Shown one piece after another: positions 8,587 through 17,753 of a stretch of 64,000 bases of DNA. Each line of letters opens with the position of its first letter. The first letter of the stretch is position 1. The notes under the pieces were generated by a model, which was not told where the DNA came from, did no database searches, and worked only from the letters and a program-made list of their open reading frames with translations. The translations under genes were made by a program, and so were the position numbers. This stretch comes from Mangrovimonas sp. YM274 (GTDB lineage Bacteria > Bacteroidota > Bacteroidia > Flavobacteriales > Flavobacteriaceae). The stretch is from NCBI RefSeq assembly GCF_030908385.1, contig NZ_CP133091.1, positions 3,715,501 through 3,779,500 on the forward strand, read 5' to 3'.

Positions 8587-10551
8587 ATGAAAAAAACTAC
8601 TTTTAACTTAATGCTTTGGGGCTGTATGGCACTATCGCCATTCCTAAAAGCACAAAATCCCGAAACTACCCAAATCCGGACTTGCTTAACTGACGAGCAC
8701 AACCAACAATTGCTAAACAAGCACCCAAATATGATGGGAAGCGAAACCTACGAAAATAGGTTAGCACCTAAAATTGAAACCTTAAAAACTCAAATCAAAA
8801 ATTCAAATGGACAACGTAGCCTTCAATACACCATACCTGTGGTGGTACACGTCATCCATAATGGAGAACCAATTGGAACGGGGGCCAATATCTCTGACGA
8901 ACAAGTACTGTCACAAATTCAAGTTTTAAATGAGGACTACAGAAGAATGGCTGGTACCAATGGATTTAACACGCACCCTGACGGAGCAGACGTGGAAATA
9001 GAATTCTGCCTAGCCTCAAGAACTCCAGATGGCTGTGTTACTACAGGAATAGATCGCATTGACATGTCGAACATAAACACAACATGGGCAAGCCCCAATA
9101 CCATCGATGCCGTTCTAAAGCCTGCTACCATATGGGACGCTTCTCAATATATGAACATGTGGTCTGTTAACTTTGGCAGCAATGGTTTATTGGGCTATGC
9201 TCAATTTCCTGGAGGGCCAGCAAACACAGATGGTGTTGTATCAGACTACCGCTTTTTTGGAAGTAATGATGCGGAGGGAGTAACTATACCTGGTGTATAC
9301 AATTTAGGAAGAACTATGACCCATGAAGTAGGGCACTATTTAGGTCTCTATCACACCTTCGAAAGTAATGGTGCAGGTAATGGTTGTAGTGGAAATGGAG
9401 ATTACTGCGATGACACACCTGCGGTTGCTTCCGGAAATTACGGATGCCCCTCAAATTTAGATTCTTGCCCCTTCCCAAGTGGAATGCCCGATATGGTAGA
9501 GAACTACATGGATTACACCAATGATGCTTGCATGAATGTCTTTACCAATGATCAAAAAGCGAGAATCTTGGCCACATTACAAAATTCTGCTAACAGACCG
9601 AATTCAACCTCTTCCGATGCCTGCACAGCCTTAGCTGCTGTTAATGACGATGCATCCATCGAGATAAGATCTATGGATACGGATGCCTGCACAGGAACGG
9701 TTTCTGCTAACGTAAGGATCACAAACTATGGTGAAAGCACCTTAACCTCTGCAGAAATCAATTGCGATATCGATGGTTCCGACTCTGAAGTTTACTCATG
9801 GACAGGATCATTGGGTTATGGCGAATTTGAAGATATAACCCTCCCTACATTGATAAATTCCGCGGCAGGAGATCACAATTATAATGCCGAGGTAACAACT
9901 GCCAACAACAACTTAGATCAGCGCGACTGTAACAATTTTGTATCCTACCAGTTCACAAGTGCAGAATCATACGCCTCAACCACACAAGTTCATTTAACTT
10001 TAGTCACTGACGATTATGGAGCTGATACTGAATGGGAGTTCAGAGATAGTGAAGGAACAATTCTATATTCAGAAAGCTATTCAAATTTTGATTCGAATAC
10101 GACATTCAATTACTCCTTTGATGTTATTGCTGATGAATGCTACACTTTTTTAATAACAGACTCTTGGGGAGATGGTTTAACAGACGAAGGAGGTTCCTAC
10201 ACTTTAACCACAGATGACGACACCGTGATCCATACAGGTAGTGATTTCGGTGATTCTGAAGAAACATTAATATCCACTTATACATTGAGTACAGAAGACT
10301 ATTTTAGAACAACTGCTATTTCTTTGTACCCAAATCCTGTTAGTTCGCAACTGAATATATCTTTGGGAAGCTCTAACAACCTTCCAGATTCGTATGAGAT
10401 ATTTAACATTCTTGGACAGTCTATTCTACAAAAATCAATTACAAATAGTTCTGACTTGTCAATTAATACTTCTGCGTTTAGTAACGGCATGTATTTTATA
10501 AAACTTACTAAAGAATCAAGTAGTACAACATTGCGATTTATCAAAAAATAA
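8587..10551 (+). CDS. Secreted M43 (pappalysin-like) zinc metalloprotease with type IX secretion signal
   Basis: A 654-residue exported protease. The ATG at 8587 gives a proper signal peptide (MKKTTFNLMLWGCMALSPF, cleavage after KAQ); the frame extends to 8548 but that extension spoils the signal. The catalytic domain covers about residues 80-335, with zinc motif HEVGHYLGLYH near 245 and Met-turn VENYMDYTND near 308, both diagnostic of M43B (ulilysin and pappalysin). Cysteines in the Ca-binding region (NGCSGNGDYCDDTP) are also family-like. A beta-rich region and then the C-terminal sorting domain (SLYPNPVSSQLNI, about 576-654) follow. A terminator lies downstream. The likely role is extracellular proteolysis. 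Confidence 0.93.
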   Translation: MKKTTFNLMLWGCMALSPFLKAQNPETTQIRTCLTDEHNQQLLNKHPNMMGSETYENRLAPKIETLKTQIKNSNGQRSLQYTIPVVVHVIHNGEPIGTGANISDEQVLSQIQVLNEDYRRMAGTNGFNTHPDGADVEIEFCLASRTPDGCVTTGIDRIDMSNINTTWASPNTIDAVLKPATIWDASQYMNMWSVNFGSNGLLGYAQFPGGPANTDGVVSDYRFFGSNDAEGVTIPGVYNLGRTMTHEVGHYLGLYHTFESNGAGNGCSGNGDYCDDTPAVASGNYGCPSNLDSCPFPSGMPDMVENYMDYTNDACMNVFTNDQKARILATLQNSANRPNSTSSDACTALAAVNDDASIEIRSMDTDACTGTVSANVRITNYGESTLTSAEINCDIDGSDSEVYSWTGSLGYGEFEDITLPTLINSAAGDHNYNAEVTTANNNLDQRDCNNFVSYQFTSAESYASTTQVHLTLVTDDYGADTEWEFRDSEGTILYSESYSNFDSNTTFNYSFDVIADECYTFLITDSWGDGLTDEGGSYTLTTDDDTVIHTGSDFGDSEETLISTYTLSTEDYFRTTAISLYPNPVSSQLNISLGSSNNLPDSYEIFNILGQSILQKSITNSSDLSINTSAFSNGMYFIKLTKESSSTTLRFIKK

Positions 10552-10613
10552 CCGCTTATATTAATCTTCTTTGGTAATTAAATTTGATTAAAGGGCTAAA
10601 GAAGTATATATCA

Positions 10614-10656
10614 TAAAAAAGGAGGATTGAAATTATCAATCCTCCTTTTTTATTTT
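10614..10656 (+). terminator. Terminator after the M43 protease
   Basis: The stem GGAGGATTGA/TCAATCCTCC with a 5-base loop is preceded by an A run and followed by six T. The symmetrical flanks would also allow termination on the other strand, but no minus-strand gene ends here. Confidence 0.85.
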
Positions 10657-10694
10657 AAGGCCTTTAATACCTATTTTTACACAAAAAAGTAGGC

Positions 10695-11627
10695 TTGAAA
10701 CTGCACAATTCTCCAACAACATATATAGATAAACCTTCTGTAATAACCATAGGCACTTTTGATGGTGTACATATTGGCCATCAAAAGATTATCAAACGCC
10801 TTATTACAACAGCTAAAAAGGAAGGATTGGAATCTGTTATACTCACTTTTTTTCCACACCCTAGAATGGTCCTTCAAAAAGATGCCAACATCAAACTCTT
10901 GAACACCATTTCAGAACGTCAGGAAATTTTAGAACAAACTGGCTTAAACCATTTAATTATAAAATCTTTCACCAAAGATTTTGCTAATTTATCAGCCCAT
11001 GATTATGTCAAAAACATTCTGGTAGATGAATTACATGCCAAACATATTATTATTGGTTACGACCACCGTTTTGGAAAAAACAGAAGCGCCAACATTGAAA
11101 ACCTAAAAACTTACGGCAAGGAGTTTGATTTTGAAGTTGAAGAAATCTCTGCGGAAGATATTGAAAATGTAGCCGTAAGCTCCACCAAAATAAGATCAGC
11201 TTTAAACAACGGAGATGTAGCCACAGCCAATTCTTATTTAGGCTATCATTATTTCTTAACAGGAACCATATCAAAAGGTAAAGGACTGGGCAAACAAATT
11301 GGTTTTCCAACTGCCAATATTCACATCGAGGAAGCGTATAAACTTATTCCAAAAAATGGAGTGTATGTTGTAAAATCACAATCAAACCAGCAAACGGTTT
11401 TTGGGATGATGAATATTGGCACCAACCCAACAGTAAATGGAAAACAACAATCCATCGAAGTTCATTTTTTCGATATCGATGAAAACCTTTACGGTAAAAC
11501 CGTTCGTGTTGAACTATTGCACCGTCTAAGGGATGAACAAAAATTTGGGTCGGTGGCTTTATTACAGGAGCAGTTAAAAATGGATCGGGAAAATTCCCTT
11601 AAATTCATTGCCAACATTAATGACTAA
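10695..11627 (+). CDS. ribF: Bifunctional riboflavin kinase/FAD synthetase
   Basis: Converts riboflavin to FMN and then FAD in the cytosol. The N-terminal nucleotidyltransferase domain carries ITIGTFDGVHIGHQ (about 16-29) and the second signature GYDHRFGKNRS (about 120). The C-terminal riboflavin kinase domain carries GKGLGKQIGFPTAN (about 196), the flavokinase signature. Length 310 is normal. The start is a TTG at 10695, since no ATG lies between the upstream terminator and the conserved GTFDGVH segment. The stop overlaps the start of the following HTTM gene by 8 bases, implying translational coupling. Confidence 0.97.
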   Translation: MKLHNSPTTYIDKPSVITIGTFDGVHIGHQKIIKRLITTAKKEGLESVILTFFPHPRMVLQKDANIKLLNTISERQEILEQTGLNHLIIKSFTKDFANLSAHDYVKNILVDELHAKHIIIGYDHRFGKNRSANIENLKTYGKEFDFEVEEISAEDIENVAVSSTKIRSALNNGDVATANSYLGYHYFLTGTISKGKGLGKQIGFPTANIHIEEAYKLIPKNGVYVVKSQSNQQTVFGMMNIGTNPTVNGKQQSIEVHFFDIDENLYGKTVRVELLHRLRDEQKFGSVALLQEQLKMDRENSLKFIANIND

Positions 11628-12933
11628 AACCTTATTCAAACATATAGACAATAGTGCCCTAGTAATATTTAGGGTTATCTTTGGATTTCTATTAGTTTGC
11701 GAAAGTATTGGTGCCATCTTCACGGGATGGATCAAGCGTACCCTTATAGACCCCGAATTCACATTCTCATTTATTGGTTTTGAATGGCTACAACCATTAC
11801 CCGGAAATGGCATGTATTTCTACTATGCTGTTATGGGGCTATTTGGTCTTTTCATTATGCTTGGCTACAAATACCGTTGGAGTATGTTGGCTTTTACCCT
11901 AATGTGGTCTGCAACTTATTTTATGCAAAAGTCATCCTATAACAACCATTATTACTTGTTGATACTTCTTAGTGCCATAATGGTCATCCAACCTGCCAAC
12001 AGATATGTTTCATTGGATGCCAAGCTACATCCCGAAATCAAAAGTACTTCGATGCCTCAATGGTGTAAATATATTTTCGTGGTGCAGCTATTCATTGTTT
12101 ACACCTATGCTTCTATTGCCAAAATATACCCAGACTGGCTCGATGGTTCTGCCATTGGGTTGATCTTAAAATCCAAACAGCATTATTTTTTGGTTGGCGA
12201 ACTTTTGCAACAAAAATGGGTTCACTACTGCCTAGCCTATGGAGGCATTTTGTTTGATGGTTTGGTAATTCCTCTTTTGCTCTGGAAACCAACCCGTAAA
12301 TATGCCTTTATTGCTTCCGTTTTTTTCCACTTATTTAACTCATTTGTATTTCAAGTTGGTATTTTTCCCTATTTATCCTTAGCCTTCAATCTCTTCTTTT
12401 TTGATCCAAGAACCATTCAAAAACTTTTCCTAAAAAACAAAAAGTTTTATGACAAAGGAGACATCATCATTCCAAAGTACCACAAAATTATTGTAGGTAT
12501 CTTTGTCCTGTACTTTTTGGTTCAAATTGCACTTCCGTTAAGGCATCATTTAATACAAGACGATGTACTATGGACCGAAGAAGGACACCGTTTATCTTGG
12601 CGAATGATGTTAAGAGCAAAAAGCGGCATGGCCAATTACAAAGTAATCGATAAAGCTACAGGCAAAGAATTACCCATTAGACTTACCGATTACCTCACTC
12701 AAAAACAAATTAGAGGAGCAAAAGCAAAACCCGACATAATATGGCAGTTTTCACAACGACTCAAAAAAGATTTTGCCGATAAGGGATTTGAAGTACAAGT
12801 ATTCGTTACCTGCTTTGTAAGTGTTAATGGAAAACCTCGCCAGCAACTTATAGACCCTAATGTAGATCTGGCCAATGTACCATGGGAACCCTTCAAACAT
12901 AGCTCGTGGATTTTGCCCTCAAAACAAGATTGA
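11620..12933 (+). CDS. HTTM-domain integral membrane protein
   Basis: A 437-residue polytopic membrane protein of the HTTM family, the membrane domain related to vitamin K-dependent gamma-carboxylase. About six hydrophobic helices occupy residues 10-300, and a soluble C-terminal region of about 140 residues (from DDVLWTEEGHRLSW to the end) carries RQQLIDPNVDLANVPW. Biochemical function in Bacteroidota is unknown; the eukaryotic carboxylase activity should not be assumed. The ATG at 11620 sits inside the ribF stop region (TAATGACTAA), so the two are probably translated together. A frame from TTG at 11608 is possible but adds only four residues. Confidence 0.85.
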   Translation: MTKTLFKHIDNSALVIFRVIFGFLLVCESIGAIFTGWIKRTLIDPEFTFSFIGFEWLQPLPGNGMYFYYAVMGLFGLFIMLGYKYRWSMLAFTLMWSATYFMQKSSYNNHYYLLILLSAIMVIQPANRYVSLDAKLHPEIKSTSMPQWCKYIFVVQLFIVYTYASIAKIYPDWLDGSAIGLILKSKQHYFLVGELLQQKWVHYCLAYGGILFDGLVIPLLLWKPTRKYAFIASVFFHLFNSFVFQVGIFPYLSLAFNLFFFDPRTIQKLFLKNKKFYDKGDIIIPKYHKIIVGIFVLYFLVQIALPLRHHLIQDDVLWTEEGHRLSWRMMLRAKSGMANYKVIDKATGKELPIRLTDYLTQKQIRGAKAKPDIIWQFSQRLKKDFADKGFEVQVFVTCFVSVNGKPRQQLIDPNVDLANVPWEPFKHSSWILPSKQD

Positions 12934-12958
12934 TTTTATAGCTAATTCCTTAAATTTG
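12930..12958 (+). promoter_or_regulatory. Promoter for serS
   Basis: TTG (12930-12932), 18 bases, then TAAATTTG (12951-12958), a full match to the Bacteroidota consensus. It lies 19 bases before the serS ATG, overlapping the end of the HTTM gene. Confidence 0.75.
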
Positions 12959-12976
12959 TTGCTTAAATTTTAAAGC

Positions 12977-14245
12977 ATGCTACAAGTACCTTTTATTAGA
13001 GACAACCAAGCCGATATTATTGAACGTTTGTCAAAACGAAATATCGATGCCACCGAAATGATAGAAAACGTCCTTAACCTTGATGAGGATAGAAGACGTT
13101 TCCAAACACAATTGGACAATATATTGGCTGAATCCAATAGTATCTCCAAAGAAATTGGAATGTTGTTCAAATCGGGAAAAGTAGCAGAGGCCAATGCCCT
13201 TAAGGAAAAAACAGGTCAGTTGAAAGAAGACTCAAAAACACTTTCTGACCAACTTAACGAAACCACAGAAGCTCTAAACCAGTTACTGTATAAAATACCT
13301 AACGTTCCTAACAAAATTGTTCCTGCTGGCAATACCGATGAGGACAATGAAGAAATATACCGTGAAGGAGAGGTTCCCGTTTTACCAGAAGGCGCCTTAC
13401 CCCATTGGGAATTGGCCAAGAAATATGACATCATAGATTTTGAATTAGGAAATAAAATAACCGGCGCAGGCTTTCCCGTGTATAAAGGGAAAGGAGCTCG
13501 ATTACAGCGTGCCCTTATTTCTTACTTCCTTGATAAAAATACCCAAGCAGGCTATACCGAATACCAATTACCGCATCTGGTAAATGAAGCCTCTGGATTT
13601 GGGACTGGTCAGTTGCCAGACAAAGAAGGCCAAATGTACCATGTTACGGAAGATAATTTGTATTTGATACCCACTGCGGAGGTCCCTGCAACAAACATTT
13701 TTAGAGATGAAATGTTGAATAAAACAGATCTACCTATAGCCCTAACAGGATATACACCCTGTTTCAGAAGGGAAGCAGGAAGTTATGGAGCACACGTAAG
13801 AGGTCTAAACCGTCTGCATCAATTTGATAAAGTTGAAATTTTACGCGTGGAGCATCCAGAAAGGTCGTACCAAGCTTTAGAGGAAATGGTTGAACACGTT
13901 AAAGGTATTCTTAAAGAATTGAAACTCCCATATCGTATCTTACGTTTATGTGGTGGCGATTTAGGATTCACCTCTGCCCTTACTTATGACTTTGAAGTTT
14001 TCTCAACAGCCCAAGACCGTTGGTTGGAAATTTCTTCGGTTTCCAATTTTGAAACCTTTCAAGCCAATCGTCTTAAATTAAGATTTAAAAATGCCGATGG
14101 CAAAAAACAGTTATGCCATACACTTAACGGTAGTTCACTAGCTTTGCCAAGGGTATTGGCAGGCATCTTGGAAAACTACCAAACCGAAGACGGTATAGAA
14201 ATTCCAGAAGCACTTATTCCATACACGGGATTTGACAAAATATAA
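12977..14245 (+). CDS. serS: Seryl-tRNA synthetase
   Basis: Charges tRNA-Ser (and tRNA-Sec where present) with serine. Residues 1-110 form the N-terminal antiparallel coiled-coil arm that grips the long variable arm of tRNA-Ser. The class II catalytic core follows, with motif 2 around CFRREAGSYGAHVRGL (about 261-276) and motif 3 around NGSSLALPRVLAGILE (about 382-397). The TAEVPATN segment (about 235) is the serine-binding TxE loop. Length 422 is standard. It has its own promoter. Confidence 0.98.
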   Translation: MLQVPFIRDNQADIIERLSKRNIDATEMIENVLNLDEDRRRFQTQLDNILAESNSISKEIGMLFKSGKVAEANALKEKTGQLKEDSKTLSDQLNETTEALNQLLYKIPNVPNKIVPAGNTDEDNEEIYREGEVPVLPEGALPHWELAKKYDIIDFELGNKITGAGFPVYKGKGARLQRALISYFLDKNTQAGYTEYQLPHLVNEASGFGTGQLPDKEGQMYHVTEDNLYLIPTAEVPATNIFRDEMLNKTDLPIALTGYTPCFRREAGSYGAHVRGLNRLHQFDKVEILRVEHPERSYQALEEMVEHVKGILKELKLPYRILRLCGGDLGFTSALTYDFEVFSTAQDRWLEISSVSNFETFQANRLKLRFKNADGKKQLCHTLNGSSLALPRVLAGILENYQTEDGIEIPEALIPYTGFDKI

Positions 14246-14375
14246 TCAGTAAGAAAAAACTGTAAAAAATCGATAAAAGGCAAAAAAAACATGTCATTCG
14301 TCGATTTTTTGTAGTTTTATTTTGATTTTTTGTAAATAAGTCTGAAGTTAGTACAGCGATTAAAATAACCTACTT

Positions 14376-14444
14376 ATGAAAAATCTTAAACGCATAATTA
14401 TACTTGTTTCACTTATTGTGTTGGTAAGTAAAATTTTCTTTTAA
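14376..14444 (+). CDS. Possible 22-residue hydrophobic peptide
   Basis: An ATG frame encodes MKNLKRIIILVSLIVLVSKI plus two Phe, then TAA. It has two or three basic residues followed by a single hydrophobic helix, the pattern of a small membrane peptide. There is no family match that I know, and 22 codons can occur by chance. In its favour are the good ATG, the compositional pattern and the terminator 107 bases downstream. Confidence 0.3.
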   Translation: MKNLKRIIILVSLIVLVSKIFF

Positions 14445-14550
14445 TAAAGGACTTCATAAAGCCCACATATAGCATTAAAAATTGCCACAGCAGAATAATT
14501 GAATCATTTTAAAAAATAATGATTAATAGCACATTTATTTTGGCTGGTAA

Positions 14551-14584
14551 TGCCCGAACCCTAGGGTTCGGGCATTTTTTTTAT
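14551..14584 (+). terminator. Strong intrinsic terminator
   Basis: The stem TGCCCGAACCC/GGGTTCGGGCA with a 2-base loop is followed by eight T. It is GC-rich compared with its surroundings. It stops read-through into the TPR gene 57 bases later. Confidence 0.88.
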
Positions 14585-14640
14585 CAAAACATTCACAACA
14601 AGTGGCAGCCTCATTGCTTATATTTACATAAATTAGCCTT

Positions 14641-16419
14641 ATGAAGAAGATAGTTTTACTTGTTATCACGCTATGGAGTACTTTGGTTTTATCCCAAAGC
14701 GAGCAACTTGCAGACAACTATTTTAAACAAGGTGACTTTGAAAAGGCGCTTATTATCTACCAACAATTAGACCAAGCGAAGCCGGGCTCAACCAAATACC
14801 TTTACAAAATTGTTGAGACCTATCAACAGTTGGAACAGTATGACAAGGCTGGCCAAATGTTATCCGACCGCATCAGTAAAAGCTCCTTTCCTACCCTACT
14901 TATTGAAATGGGCTACAATTACCAATTACAGGACAGCCTAACCCTAGCAGACCAATATTATGATGAGGCCATTCAAAAGATAGAGGAGCGTCCAATTTAT
15001 GTGAGTAGTATCGCCAGAAAGTTTGAGGAACATTCGCTACTGGACAAAGCTATTATTGTTTACAAGCGAGGCATCCAACTTAATCCAGACCATAACTACA
15101 ACATACAATTGGCCCGCATTTATGGCGAACAAGGTAATGTCGAGCAAATGTTCTCCAATTATATTGACTATATCGAAGATAAACCAGAGTTTATTAATAA
15201 TGCCAAAAGAGCATTTAGCGATTTTGTTTCTGAAAACAAGGACAACGAAAACAATGTCCACCTCAAAAAATTGCTGCTAAAAAAAATACAAACCAATCCA
15301 GAGGTCTATTGGTACGAGCTCCTAAGTTGGCTATATGTTCAAGAAAAAGATTATTCAAAATCCTTTACCCAAGAAAAAGCACTATATAAACGCAACCCAG
15401 AGAGCCTGGATCGTATCATGGAATTGGCCCTGGTAGCCATGAATGAAAAAGATTATGAAATAGCTACAGATATTTTTGAATACACTCTTCAAAATTCACA
15501 AGATATCTCCAGCATTTTGAAAGCCCATCAATTTCTTTTGGAGATCCAAACCATTAATGCCACTCCCAAGGATTACAAAAACATAGACGAACAATATCAA
15601 GCCATTTTTGGTGAATATGGTATTTATGAGCAAACCGTTCCGCTTCAGATTGCTTATGGAAATTTTCTGGCCTTTTACAAACATGATCCCGAAACCGCCA
15701 GTAAATTCCTAAAAAAATCACTTCAATTGGAGCTTTCAGATTTCCAAGAAGCTACTGTAAAATTAAAACTTGCCGATATTTTGGTGTATCAGGAAAAATT
15801 CAACGAGGCTTTGATTTTCTATTCCCAAATTCAGGCCAACCTAAAAAACAGTACTATCTCCCAAGAAGCTCGCTTTAATGTAGCCAAGACCAGTTATTAC
15901 AAGGGTGATTTTGAATGGGCCGAATCACAACTAAAAATCCTGAAATCCTCAACGTCACAACTTATAGCCAATGATGCGTTAGACCTTAAATTATTGATTT
16001 CAGACAATAAATACGAAGACTCCCTTCATGTTGCCCTTAAGCTTTACGCCAAAGCCGATTTGATGGCCTTTCAAAACAAAACAGACGAAGCCATAACATT
16101 ATTGGACAAAATACTTGCCGAACACAAAGGAGAAAGCATAGAAGACCAAGCCTTGTTCAAACAAGCGCAACTATTTGAAAAGAAAAAGCAATTTGAAAAA
16201 GCTGCCAACAATTACCAAGTGATCATTGCCAATTACCGCGACGACATTTTGGCAGATGATGCCTACTACTATTTAGCGGAACTCTACACCAACCAACTAG
16301 GACAACCGGAAAAGGCAAAAGAGCTTTACGAAAAAATCATTTTCAATCATGAAGACAGCATCTATTTTGTAGAAGCCAGAAAGAAATTTAGAATGCTTCG
16401 TGGAGATGCTATCAATTAA
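14641..16419 (+). CDS. Exported tetratricopeptide-repeat protein
   Basis: A 592-residue protein with a signal peptide (MKKIVLLVITLWSTLVLSQS) followed by TPR-type helical pairs throughout. Examples are the segments at about 22-90 (DNYFKQGDFEKALIIYQQL), 400-440 (LKLADILVYQEKFNEALIFY) and 510-585 (FEKKKQFEKAANNYQVIIANY). TPR arrays act as protein-binding scaffolds; a periplasmic or outer-membrane-associated role is inferred from the signal. The gene order TPR, DUF4286, rsmA, mgtE looks conserved in this family from memory. The end is at TAA 16417-16419, but the same frame stays open for 57 codons after the stop (see findings). Confidence 0.88.
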   Translation: MKKIVLLVITLWSTLVLSQSEQLADNYFKQGDFEKALIIYQQLDQAKPGSTKYLYKIVETYQQLEQYDKAGQMLSDRISKSSFPTLLIEMGYNYQLQDSLTLADQYYDEAIQKIEERPIYVSSIARKFEEHSLLDKAIIVYKRGIQLNPDHNYNIQLARIYGEQGNVEQMFSNYIDYIEDKPEFINNAKRAFSDFVSENKDNENNVHLKKLLLKKIQTNPEVYWYELLSWLYVQEKDYSKSFTQEKALYKRNPESLDRIMELALVAMNEKDYEIATDIFEYTLQNSQDISSILKAHQFLLEIQTINATPKDYKNIDEQYQAIFGEYGIYEQTVPLQIAYGNFLAFYKHDPETASKFLKKSLQLELSDFQEATVKLKLADILVYQEKFNEALIFYSQIQANLKNSTISQEARFNVAKTSYYKGDFEWAESQLKILKSSTSQLIANDALDLKLLISDNKYEDSLHVALKLYAKADLMAFQNKTDEAITLLDKILAEHKGESIEDQALFKQAQLFEKKKQFEKAANNYQVIIANYRDDILADDAYYYLAELYTNQLGQPEKAKELYEKIIFNHEDSIYFVEARKKFRMLRGDAIN

Positions 16420-16561
16420 TTACACCCACCTCCTTTTCCTACCAAACAATTCACAGATATCCGCTTAGAATTACAAAAATTAGGCTTATCTTATGAAAAA
16501 AGAACAAAAGCCTTTGAAGATGATAGGGAACTCCTGTTATTTGCAAAAAAATACCTAAACT

Positions 16562-16888
16562 ATGATTATCTACAACGTCACAACACATATTGATGAGACC
16601 ATACAAGAAGAATGGTTGGAATGGATAAAATCTGAACACATCCCACAGGTATTGGCCACAGGAAAATTTAAAGAAGCAAAACTAACCAGGGTTTTGGTCG
16701 AAGAGGAAAAAGGGGGCCTCACATTTTCCATTCAATATAGAGCTTTGTCCAGAAAGGCATTGGACGAATACTATGAAGTGTTTGCCATGCAGTTGCGCAA
16801 TGAAGGACTCAAAAGGTTTGCCGATAAAATGCTTGCCTTTAGAACCGAATTGGAAATCATTGATGAATATTCGGTAGATTTTAGTTAA
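16562..16888 (+). CDS. DUF4286 family protein
   Basis: A 108-residue cytosolic protein starting MIIYNVTTHIDETIQEEWLEW, with the compact alpha/beta ferredoxin-like pattern typical of DUF4286 (related in size and layout to dimeric alpha-beta barrel proteins). The function is not known. It lies 71 bases before rsmA and is probably cotranscribed with it. The start is the only ATG that gives the family N terminus. Confidence 0.82.
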   Translation: MIIYNVTTHIDETIQEEWLEWIKSEHIPQVLATGKFKEAKLTRVLVEEEKGGLTFSIQYRALSRKALDEYYEVFAMQLRNEGLKRFADKMLAFRTELEIIDEYSVDFS

Positions 16889-16959
16889 TTCCTGTTCCAA
16901 GCAAAGCTCCAATTAATTCATTACACCTCCGGTAAAATACTTATAAAACAATTGCGTTT

Positions 16960-17742
16960 ATGGCACATCAACATCAGGTAAAAGCAAAGAAACATTTAGG
17001 ACAGCACTTTTTAACCGACGAGTCCATAGCCGAAAAAATTGCAGACTCCTTATCATTGCAAGGGTACAAACACGTCCTTGAGATAGGTCCAGGTATGGGA
17101 GTGCTTACCAAGTACCTCTTAAAAAAAGACATCACCACACATGTTATTGAAATTGACACGGAATCTGTTGAATACCTAAAAAGCCACTATCTCCACCTTT
17201 CAGACCGTGTTATCGAACAGGACTTTTTAAAATATGATCTTACCAAGGTTTTTGGAAATGAGCCCTTCGCCATAATTGGTAATTATCCATACAATATTTC
17301 ATCGCAAATTGTGTTCAAAGCATTGAACATGCGAGACCAGATTCCTGAATTTTCGGGCATGTTCCAAAAAGAAGTAGCGCTGCGAATTTGCTCTAAAGAA
17401 GGCAGTAAAGTTTACGGCATCCTATCGGTACTTACACAAGCTTTTTACGATGCCGAATACTTATTTACTGTACCGCCCACAGTTTTCAATCCACCACCAA
17501 AAGTAGATTCTGGAGTATTGCTTCTAAAACGCAAGGAAAATTACACGCTACCTGTTGATGAAGCCCTCTTCTTTAAGGTCGTAAAAACCGCTTTCCAACA
17601 ACGCAGAAAAACACTGCGCAACAGTTTAAAAACACTCATTTCTTCAGATAATTTAAAAGCAAATGTTATATTTGGCAAGCGCCCCGAACAAATCAATGTT
17701 CAAGAGTTTATCGAACTCACATCCCTAATTGAAAACCAATAA
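16960..17742 (+). CDS. rsmA: 16S rRNA (adenine(1518)-N6/adenine(1519)-N6)-dimethyltransferase
   Basis: Dimethylates two adjacent adenines in the 3' hairpin of 16S rRNA during small-subunit assembly, using SAM. Residues [15 protein letters not shown] (about 11-25) are the family N terminus. [12 protein letters not shown] (about 40-51) is the SAM-binding motif I, and NYPYNISS (about 108-115) is the catalytic motif IV in place of NPPY-type sequences. [16 protein letters not shown] near the C terminus is also characteristic. Length 260 is normal. It ends 11 bases before mgtE. Confidence 0.97.
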   Translation: MAHQHQVKAKKHLGQHFLTDESIAEKIADSLSLQGYKHVLEIGPGMGVLTKYLLKKDITTHVIEIDTESVEYLKSHYLHLSDRVIEQDFLKYDLTKVFGNEPFAIIGNYPYNISSQIVFKALNMRDQIPEFSGMFQKEVALRICSKEGSKVYGILSVLTQAFYDAEYLFTVPPTVFNPPPKVDSGVLLLKRKENYTLPVDEALFFKVVKTAFQQRRKTLRNSLKTLISSDNLKANVIFGKRPEQINVQEFIELTSLIENQ

Positions 17743-17753
17743 CATAGATCGCG

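Larger units (their letters stand above)
14246..14640 (+). other. Intergenic region with a weak hairpin, a 22-codon frame and a terminator
   Basis: After serS, AAAAAATCGA (14264-14273) and TCGATTTTTT (14301-14310) could form a long-loop stem that may end the serS transcript. A 22-codon ATG frame (14376-14444) and a strong terminator (14551-14584) follow. The presence of a strong terminator 100 bases beyond any known gene suggests a short separate transcript. Confidence 0.45.
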
